From a bacterium HR32 (lineage in GTDB: Bacteria > Sysuimicrobiota > Sysuimicrobiia > Sysuimicrobiales > Sysuimicrobiaceae), in NCBI GenBank assembly GCA_002898935.1, contig BEII01000114.1, positions 1-6,219 of the forward strand: DNA of 6,219 nucleotides, written 5' to 3'. The position numbers and the translations under genes are program-made. This document shows, one piece after another, positions 1-5,228 of this stretch (position 1 is its first letter; the number at the start of each line of letters is the position of its first letter). The notes beneath the pieces were generated by a model. It saw only the letters and a program-made list of their open reading frames with translations, made no database searches and was not told the DNA's origin.

Positions 1-1590
1 GTGCGCAAGGGAGTGGTGCGGGTGGAGCGAGACGGACACGTGGCACACCTAGAGGAGGGCGAGGTGTTCGGCGGCACCCTCGGCGCCTTCGCGGCTCCCC
101 TGCAAGCCCGGGCTGAGGAGGACGCGCTTCTGTACCGCTGGCCCTCGGAGGTGGCGGAGGCGGTGGCGCGCCCGCCGGCCACCGCGGCAGGACCCGGTCT
201 GCTGGAAGAAGTGGGCGCCCTGGTGCGGCGGCCGCCGGTGTGGGTCCTCCCGGACGTGAGCTGTCGCGAGGCCGCGCAGCGGATGGCCCAGGAAGGCGTG
301 AGCTCCGTGCTCGTCGCCCAGCCGGCCGTAGCGGCGCAGGCGCTCCCCGCTCGGCAGGTGGTGGGCATCCTCACCGACCGGGACCTGCGCACGCGCGTGC
401 TGGCCCGCGGCCTGGGCGGGGACACACCGGTGCGGGAGGTCATGACGAGCCCCGTGCACTTCGTGGAGGCGGGCCTGCCGACCTTCGTGGCCGTGCTGCG
501 CATGCTCGAGCTGGGGGTGCACCACCTCCCGGTGGTCCGGGGAGACCGGGTCGTGGGGATGGTGACGGACACCGACCTGGTCCGGCTACAGGCACACAGC
601 CCGCTGTTCCTCTGGAAGCGGCTGGAGGCCGGCGAGGTGGCGCGGTACGCGGAGGAGGTGGCGCAGACCGCGCAGGCTTTGCTGGACGCAGGCGTGGACG
701 TCGTCCAGGCCTGCCGGGTCGTCTCGCACCTGCACGCGGTACTGTGCCGCAGGTTGCTGCGCGACGCGCAGGCCGCATTGGGGGACTCTCCGGTGCCCTT
801 CGCGTGGACGGTGTGCGGCTCAGAAGGGCGCGAAGAGCAGGTGCTGCCCACGGACCAGGACAACTTCCTCGTCGTGGCCACCGAAGGCCACGAGGACTAC
901 TTCGCCGGACTGGCGGAGGACGTGGGGAAGGGCCTCGAGGCCGCGGGGTTCCCGCTGTGCCCCGGCGGCTACATGGCCACCCGGTGGCGCATGTCTCTCG
1001 CGGGTTGGACCGCTGCCTTCCGCACGTGGATGGCCGACCCGCAGGGAGAGAACCTGCTGCACCTCCAGGTGTTCGCGGACTTCCGGCCGGTGGGGGGCAC
1101 CCTGTCGCTGGACCCTCTGCAGGACGTTCTGAGGTCCGCGCAGGGCTCGCCCGTCCTCCTGGCGCACCTGGCGCGCTCCTGCCTGGGGTTCCAGGTGCCC
1201 CTGGGCCCCTTCCGGTCCCTGCGGGCCACGGGCGGTCAGCTTGACCTCAAGGCAGGCCTCGTGGCGCCGGTGGTGTGCGCGGCGCGGGTTCTGGCCCTGG
1301 CGGCAGGGGCCTCAGAGCGCAACACGTTCCAGCGGCTACGGGCCGCCCGCGAGGCCGGGCTGATCGGGGACGAGGACGCCGGGGCCGCCGCCGACGCCCT
1401 AGCCTTCGGCCTGCGGCTACGCCTGGTGCACCAGCTGGAAGCGCGCCGCAGGCGCGAGCCGCCGGCCAACCACGTCGCGGTGGACCGCCTTTCCGCGTGG
1501 GAACGCCGGCGGCTGCGAGAGAGTCTGTGGGCCGCCCGACAGTTGCAGGAGCGCCTGCGGCAGCGCTACCACTTATACCTCTGGGGGTAG
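1..1590 (+). CDS. cNMP-binding/CBS-pair/DUF294 nucleotidyltransferase-like signalling protein, 5' partial
   Basis: This is a cytoplasmic multi-domain signalling protein with no membrane segment. Residues are numbered from the first codon of the window. Residues 1-53 look like the second half of a cyclic-nucleotide-binding (cNMP) fold: a strand pattern around VVRVERDGHVAHLEEGEVFGG, then EEDALLYRWPSEV. The true start therefore lies upstream, and the GTG at base 1 is probably internal. Residues about 75-197 form a CBS pair, with VVGILTDRDLR and VVGMVTDTDL as the typical repeat ends. Residues about 210-345 are the DUF294 nucleotidyltransferase-like domain with an intact GSEGREEQ...TDQDN motif (273-288); D285 and D287 are the likely metal ligands. 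Residues about 365-520 match the helical DUF294 C-terminal domain (LDLKAGL near 415). CBS domains usually bind adenine nucleotides, and DUF294 is related to the GlnD uridylyltransferase fold, but no reaction or target is established here. It ends 3 nt before the exonuclease gene. Domain identity is secure; the function is inferred. Confidence 0.9.
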   Translation: MRKGVVRVERDGHVAHLEEGEVFGGTLGAFAAPLQARAEEDALLYRWPSEVAEAVARPPATAAGPGLLEEVGALVRRPPVWVLPDVSCREAAQRMAQEGVSSVLVAQPAVAAQALPARQVVGILTDRDLRTRVLARGLGGDTPVREVMTSPVHFVEAGLPTFVAVLRMLELGVHHLPVVRGDRVVGMVTDTDLVRLQAHSPLFLWKRLEAGEVARYAEEVAQTAQALLDAGVDVVQACRVVSHLHAVLCRRLLRDAQAALGDSPVPFAWTVCGSEGREEQVLPTDQDNFLVVATEGHEDYFAGLAEDVGKGLEAAGFPLCPGGYMATRWRMSLAGWTAAFRTWMADPQGENLLHLQVFADFRPVGGTLSLDPLQDVLRSAQGSPVLLAHLARSCLGFQVPLGPFRSLRATGGQLDLKAGLVAPVVCAARVLALAAGASERNTFQRLRAAREAGLIGDEDAGAAADALAFGLRLRLVHQLEARRRREPPANHVAVDRLSAWERRRLRESLWAARQLQERLRQRYHLYLWG

Positions 1591-1593
1591 GAG
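1583..1593 (+). promoter_or_regulatory. Shine-Dalgarno region of the exonuclease gene, overlapping the upstream stop
   Basis: GGGGG at 1583-1587 lies 6 nt before the GTG at 1594, and GGAGG (1590-1594) runs into the start codon itself. The site overlaps the last codons and TAG of the upstream gene, which supports the GTG start and suggests translational coupling. Seen directly; its use is inferred. Confidence 0.55.
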
Positions 1594-2205
1594 GTGTCGT
1601 GGCTCCGCGCGCGCTCCGCTCAACTCCTGTGGCGAAAGGCGGTGTACTGGTGCGTGGACCTGGAGACCACGGGGCTGGACCCGAAGAAGGACCGCGTGCT
1701 GGCGCTCGCCGCAGTCCCCGTACGGGACGGAGTGGTGCGCTGCAGCGAGCTCCTGGCGGTGCGGGTGCGGGCCGACCCGGACTCCCCGTGGGGCGGGGTG
1801 GAGGCGCACGGCTTGCTTCCCACGGACCTGGAGGCCGCGTCACCGCTCGTCGGGGTCCTGCGCCGGCTCGACGTCTGCCTCCGGCAAGGGGTGCTGGTGC
1901 TCCACGGCGCCCACGTGGATGTACCGTTCCTCGAGCGCAGCTACCGCGCGTGCGGCATCCCCTGGCCGCGCCCTCCGGTGGTGGACACCGCGCGCCTGCT
2001 GCAGCGCATGGGCCACCGGCTGCGGTGGCTCGGGTCAGAGCACGTGCCGCTCGACCTGGGGAGTGCGCGGGAACACCTGGGCCTTCCCGCCTACCCCCGC
2101 CACGACGCGGCTTGGGACGCGGTCGCGACCGCGGAACTCCTCGTGGTGCTGGCCTTCCGCCTGAGGGCCCGCTCGCTGGGAGACCTGGTGCGCTGGGGAG
2201 GGTAG
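1594..2205 (+). CDS. DnaQ-like DEDDh 3'-5' exonuclease
   Basis: A 203-residue soluble protein of the RNase T/DnaQ (DEDDh) exonuclease family, which removes 3'-terminal nucleotides from DNA or RNA by two-metal catalysis. The active-site motifs are present in order: Exo I as VDLETTGLD with D22 and E24, Exo II as HGAHVDVPFL with D109, and Exo III as HDAAWD with H170 and D175. Exo II has Gly where many relatives have Asn (HNA). The protein is close to a bare catalytic domain, with no polymerase-binding tail, BRCT or helicase region, so it is unlikely to be the main replicative proofreading subunit. It starts at GTG 3 nt after the CBS/DUF294 gene, in the same frame, and its stop is 1 nt before the response regulator. 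Its substrate cannot be told from the sequence. From memory, small exonucleases of this kind recur beside CBS/DUF294 proteins and ActP-like symporters, which suggests a linked role not yet explained. Confidence 0.92.
   Translation: MSWLRARSAQLLWRKAVYWCVDLETTGLDPKKDRVLALAAVPVRDGVVRCSELLAVRVRADPDSPWGGVEAHGLLPTDLEAASPLVGVLRRLDVCLRQGVLVLHGAHVDVPFLERSYRACGIPWPRPPVVDTARLLQRMGHRLRWLGSEHVPLDLGSAREHLGLPAYPRHDAAWDAVATAELLVVLAFRLRARSLGDLVRWGG
2195..2202 (+). promoter_or_regulatory. Shine-Dalgarno site of the response-regulator gene
   Basis: GGGGAGGG lies 4 nt upstream of the GTG at 2207, inside the last codons of the exonuclease gene. It supports the GTG start, from which the receiver domain begins correctly with MRVLIVDDE, and points to coupled translation. 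Confidence 0.6.
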
Positions 2206-2206
2206 C

Positions 2207-2935
2207 GTGCGCGTCCTGATCGTGGACGACGAGTACCCGGCGCGTAAGGAGCTGCGGGCGCAGCTGTCCCAGTTCCCCGACGTGGAGATCGTGGGCGAGG
2301 CCGCCACCGCGGACGAGGCCCGCAAGCTGATCGCGGCCCTCTCCTACGACGTGGTGTTCCTCGACATCGAGATGCCCGGCCGCAGCGGCCTGGAGCTGGC
2401 GCGGGAGCTGGCGCAGGCCGGAGGCCCGCGGGTGGTGTTCACCACCGCCTACCCGCAGTACGCGGTGGAGGCGTTTGACGTGGGCGCGGCGGGCTACCTG
2501 CTCAAGCCCTTCGACGAAGACCGACTGGCGAAGGTGCTGGAGCGGCTGGGCGCCCGAGCGGGCCCTACCGCGGAGGCTGCGGCCTCGGCCCCGCCTCCCC
2601 GCATCCCCGCACACCGCAACGACGTGACCGTCCTGGTCGCCCCAGAGGAAGTGGTGTTCGCGTACGCGGAGGCCGAGCAGGTGTACCTCAAGCTGCACCG
2701 GGAGCGCCTGGGCTGCCGGTTTACCCTGCGGGAGCTGGAGACGCGGCTGCGGCCGCACGGTTTCCTGCGGGTCCACCGGCGGTTCGTGGTGAACCTGGCC
2801 AAAGTCCGCGAGGTGGTACCGTACTTCAAGGGCAACATCACGCTCGTGGTGGACGACGCACAGCGGACCGAAGTTCCCGTGAGCCGCGCGCTGGCGCCGG
2901 TGGTGCGCCGCTCCCTCGGGCTCCGGGAGGACTAG
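2207..2935 (+). CDS. LytTR-family (LytR/AlgR) two-component response regulator
   Basis: A 242-residue cytoplasmic transcription regulator. Residues 1-115 are a CheY-like receiver: acidic pocket D7/D8, predicted phospho-acceptor D53 in VVFLDIEMPG, switch T79/T80 and Y97, and conserved K100 in YLLKPFD. Residues about 113-135 are an Ala/Pro-rich linker. Residues about 136-237 are a LytTR DNA-binding domain, recognisable by YAEAEQVYLKL, FTLRELETRL and the strongly conserved FLRVHRRFVVNLAKV (187-200). LytTR proteins typically bind paired direct-repeat sites and activate transcription when phosphorylated. The gene follows the exonuclease by 1 nt and converges on the symporter gene across 7 bp. In several bacteria such regulators, with a LytS-type kinase, control carboxylate or carbon-starvation transporters, so the neighbouring symporter is the obvious target (inference). 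No histidine kinase is in the window. The length is normal for the family. Confidence 0.95.
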   Translation: MRVLIVDDEYPARKELRAQLSQFPDVEIVGEAATADEARKLIAALSYDVVFLDIEMPGRSGLELARELAQAGGPRVVFTTAYPQYAVEAFDVGAAGYLLKPFDEDRLAKVLERLGARAGPTAEAAASAPPPRIPAHRNDVTVLVAPEEVVFAYAEAEQVYLKLHRERLGCRFTLRELETRLRPHGFLRVHRRFVVNLAKVREVVPYFKGNITLVVDDAQRTEVPVSRALAPVVRRSLGLRED

Positions 2936-2963
2936 CGCGCCCTCAGAGCGGCTCCCACCCGAG
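2915..2963. terminator. Inverted repeat across the convergent junction, possible bidirectional transcription stop
   Basis: CTCGGG (2915-2920) pairs with CCCGAG (2958-2963), and inside it GGGAG (2925-2929) pairs with CTCCC (2952-2956). Together they give an imperfect stem with a 4-versus-1 nt internal loop, spanning both facing stop codons. A competing local stem CTCCC (2911-2915)/GGGAG (2925-2929) is also possible. Neither strand has a T-run, so this is not a canonical intrinsic terminator. In DNA this GC-rich such stems also arise by chance. Confidence 0.25.
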
Positions 2964-4775
2964 CTCAGAACCCACGCCCGCGCGCTGGAGAAGCCGCTCC
3001 TGGCGCTCCCTTGCGGTCCCGTGCAGGCGCATCCACACCTCGTCCACGTGCACGGGGACGTTTCGGCGGTCCCACCAGGACACCAGGAACACGCAGAGAA
3101 ACGCGATCGGCGCGCTCACCAACGTAGGCAGGGCAGGCCCGACCGGGAGGCCTGCGAGCCAGTGCGGCAACGCTTCCACGACCCGCAGGAGGTTCGCGCC
3201 GAGCAGGACTAGACAGGTTCCTCCGCCTGCCACCATGCCCGCCAGCGCCCCGCGCAGGGTGGTTCCGCGCCACCACAGGCTCACGATGAGCGCGGGAACG
3301 AGCCCGCTCGCGGAGATGGCGAATGCCCAGCTGACCATGAGGGCGATGACGGCAGGAAACGCCCGGAGGAACTCCACCCGGGGGAACGCGAGCCCGATGG
3401 CCATGGCCACCAGGGCCATGACGACCAGGGCCAGCTTTGCTACCAGCACCCGCAGGCGCTCGGGCGCGTCGGGCCGGAGGAACTGTTCGAACACGTCGTG
3501 GCCCCACGAAGCCGCCGAGGCCAACAGCAGGCCCCCGATGGTGGAGAACATGGCGGCGAACGCCCCGGCGACCACGTAGCCGAGGAGCAGCCCTCCGCCC
3601 AGCGTTTGGGCCAGGAACGGCAACACCTGGTCCGGGTGCGCCAGCAGGCCCTCCACCATCTGGACCGGCAGCGCCACGCCACCGGACTCCGCAGCCCGCG
3701 GCGTGAGGGCGCGGCCGGCGATCCCCGCAGCCGTGGCGAGCCAGTAGAAGACGCTGGTGAGCAGGACCACGTACACCGTGCTCCGGCGGGCCAACGGGCC
3801 CGTGGGGTTCGTGTAGAAACGCATGACCACGTGCGGCAGGCCCGCGGTCCCCAGAACGAGGGTCAGGAGCAGGGAGGCGTGGTCCACCGCGGTGTACAGG
3901 TGGCCGGGCTGGTTGTAGACTGCGGGTCCGGGCTGGAGGCGGCTGCGCTGCGGCATGAGGACGACGACGTCGGCCGCTGGGTCGTCCAGGTGCGGGGCCA
4001 CGTGGCGCTCCCAGTACGCCTCGCTCATGACCGCCCGTGCCCGGTCCGCGGCCGTCACGCCCGTGGGGTCCGGCCGCAGCAACTCGGCTACCCGCCACCG
4101 CTCCGGGTTGACCAGCGGCCCCGAGCTCAGGTCGCGGAGCGCACGGGTGTAGCTGAAGCCCGCGGCGAAGGCGAACGCCACCACGACCGCCATGGCGGAG
4201 GTCATGATCCAGAACTGCAAAGCCTGGTTCCACGTCATACCCCGCATCCCGCCCAGGGCGCTGAACACCACCATGGAGGCCGCGGTGACCACCACCCCGG
4301 TGGCGTACGGGCTCATGCCCAGTAGGCCCTGGCCCACCAGCAGCTCCCAAACCGTCCCCGCACCCACCATCTGGGGCGCCAGGTAGAACAGGACGATCAC
4401 CTGGACCAGCGCGACGGCCACCAGGCGCACGGCGTTGGACTCGAACCGCGCCGCGAAGTAGTCCGGTAGGGTGTACTCGCCGAACCGGCGCAGGGGCGAG
4501 GCGGTGAACAGGAGCAGGGGTACGAACCCGCCGGCGAAGCCGACCCCGTACCAGACGCCGTCGAGCCCTGACGCGTACACCGCACCGGCCACGCCCAGAA
4601 AGGAGGCCGCGCTGAAGTAGTCGCCGCACACCGCGGAGGCGTTCAGGAAGGCGCTCACGGTCCGGCCGGCCAGGTAGAACTCCACCCGCGTGCTGGCCCG
4701 CCGCCGCGCCGCCCACGAGACCACCAGGGCCGACGCCAGCACGAGCAGGGTGGTGAGGAGCGCGGTGGTCTGCAC
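2943..4775 (-). CDS. Sodium:solute symporter, ActP/VC_2705-like (probable cation/acetate or monocarboxylate symporter)
   Basis: A 610-residue inner-membrane transporter of the SSS family. By eye there are about 13 hydrophobic helices: near 4-22, 44-68, 71-92, 116-138, 156-175, 186-207, 298-318, 332-354, 391-418, 442-463, 470-499, 508-530 and 547-567. This is the usual SSS topology, with an outside N terminus and a cytoplasmic basic tail. Diagnostic stretches are FYLAGR (33-38), GDYFSAASFLGVAG (51-64), LAPQMVGAG (132-140) and GTAGLPHVVMRFYTNP (309-324), which closely resembles the GTAGLPH-MRF signature of acetate permease ActP. S411-T412 in MFSTIGG aligns with the Ser-Thr pair of PutP that binds sodium. 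The exact substrate is inferred; acetate, propionate or pyruvate are likely. The segment between helices 6 and 7 (about 208-297) is long and hydrophilic. The GTG start immediately follows the TAG of the small-subunit gene, with a GGGAG site 8 nt upstream. Confidence 0.93.
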   Translation of the reverse strand: MQTTALLTTLLVLASALVVSWAARRRASTRVEFYLAGRTVSAFLNASAVCGDYFSAASFLGVAGAVYASGLDGVWYGVGFAGGFVPLLLFTASPLRRFGEYTLPDYFAARFESNAVRLVAVALVQVIVLFYLAPQMVGAGTVWELLVGQGLLGMSPYATGVVVTAASMVVFSALGGMRGMTWNQALQFWIMTSAMAVVVAFAFAAGFSYTRALRDLSSGPLVNPERWRVAELLRPDPTGVTAADRARAVMSEAYWERHVAPHLDDPAADVVVLMPQRSRLQPGPAVYNQPGHLYTAVDHASLLLTLVLGTAGLPHVVMRFYTNPTGPLARRSTVYVVLLTSVFYWLATAAGIAGRALTPRAAESGGVALPVQMVEGLLAHPDQVLPFLAQTLGGGLLLGYVVAGAFAAMFSTIGGLLLASAASWGHDVFEQFLRPDAPERLRVLVAKLALVVMALVAMAIGLAFPRVEFLRAFPAVIALMVSWAFAISASGLVPALIVSLWWRGTTLRGALAGMVAGGGTCLVLLGANLLRVVEALPHWLAGLPVGPALPTLVSAPIAFLCVFLVSWWDRRNVPVHVDEVWMRLHGTARERQERLLQRAGVGSELGWEPL

Positions 4776-5177
4776 CTACGGGTCTCCCGGAGCCGGCTCG
4801 CCGGGCAGCTCCCACGCGCGGCCAGAGGTCCGTGCGCGGCCGAGCAGGTCCTCGTCCAGCCGGTTGGCCCGCATGGTGTACGAGGCCGCCAGGACGATGC
4901 AGAACAGCGGGTACAGGACCGTAGCCGCCACGAAGGCGGGGGTGAGGCCGCCCCACAGCGCGGTGGTAGTCCACGCGGGCCACGCCACGTGCAGCACAGG
5001 CAGCAGGGCGGTGACCACGAAGAACAGCAGGCCGTGGCCGACGCTCAGACGCCGCTGAGCGCGGAAGACCGCGTCCACCTCTTCCGGGGTGTCGAACTCC
5101 GCGTAGTTCCAGAGGACGGCGGCGAGGGCGTCCCGGTCACGCCGGCCCTCGGGACCCTGGGACGAGGACGTCGCCAC
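4776..5177 (-). CDS. Small two-helix membrane protein, DUF485/DUF4212-like symporter subunit
   Basis: A 133-residue protein with a polar N terminus (1-43), two hydrophobic helices (about 44-66 and 78-100) and a cytoplasmic tail. The second helix ends in SYTMRANRLDEDLL (99-112). The Y-x-x-R-x-N-x-L/F-D pattern there is typical of the short proteins (DUF485/YjcH or DUF4212) encoded directly upstream of ActP-type and VC_2705-type symporters, which are thought to assist the larger subunit. Position, direction and immediate abutment to the symporter (TAG then GTG) support this strongly; the primary sequence match alone is modest and I cannot choose between the two families. It is somewhat longer than the usual 90-110 residues because of N- and C-terminal extensions. 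GTG is the only reasonable start, since an in-frame TGA sits two codons upstream. The upstream gene ends 51 bp away. Confidence 0.8.
   Translation of the reverse strand: MATSSSQGPEGRRDRDALAAVLWNYAEFDTPEEVDAVFRAQRRLSVGHGLLFFVVTALLPVLHVAWPAWTTTALWGGLTPAFVAATVLYPLFCIVLAASYTMRANRLDEDLLGRARTSGRAWELPGEPAPGDP
4784..4788 (-). promoter_or_regulatory. Shine-Dalgarno site of the symporter gene
   Basis: On the - strand GGGAG lies 8 nt before the symporter GTG, inside the last codons of the small-subunit gene. It supports this start even though the two genes abut with no spacer. Confidence 0.5.
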
Positions 5178-5228
5178 ACCTCACCCCCGTGCGGCTGAGG
5201 AGGAGTTGGACGGGCAGGGGCGGGATTC
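5178..5228 (-). promoter_or_regulatory. 51-bp spacer with the ribosome-binding site of the small-subunit gene
   Basis: This is the only gap longer than 10 bp in the window. Read on the - strand, GGGGG (5184-5188) lies 6 nt before the GTG, followed by GAGGT just next to it, so a ribosome-binding site is present. I see no convincing -35/-10 promoter, no paired LytTR-type direct repeats and no terminator hairpin with a T-run. The small subunit and symporter could therefore be read through from the upstream gene, or a promoter may lie within that gene's 3' end. Confidence 0.4.

Noticed and set aside
1..3. GTG at base 1 as the true start of the DUF294 protein
   Set aside because: It is not preceded by any visible ribosome-binding site, and the protein would begin in the middle of a cNMP-binding fold. 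The gene very probably starts upstream of the window.
1275..2219. A 314-residue + strand frame overlapping the DUF294 and exonuclease genes
   Set aside because: It is Arg/Gly/Pro-rich in composition with no recognisable motif, and lies wholly over better-supported genes. The same applies to + frames 240-1244 and 3498-4325.
1247..2776. A 509-residue open frame on the - strand across the end of the DUF294 gene, the exonuclease gene and most of the regulator gene
   Set aside because: Its translation is low-complexity Pro/Arg/Ala/Gly-rich and matches no family I know, while the opposite strand carries three intact genes with catalytic motifs. Long antisense frames are expected in DNA of this GC content.
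2965..4983. A 672-residue open frame on the - strand in a different frame from the symporter
   Set aside because: It is Arg/Gly/Pro-rich with no hydrophobic helices and overlaps the symporter and small-subunit genes, whose frames show clear membrane-protein patterns. It is a frame shadow.
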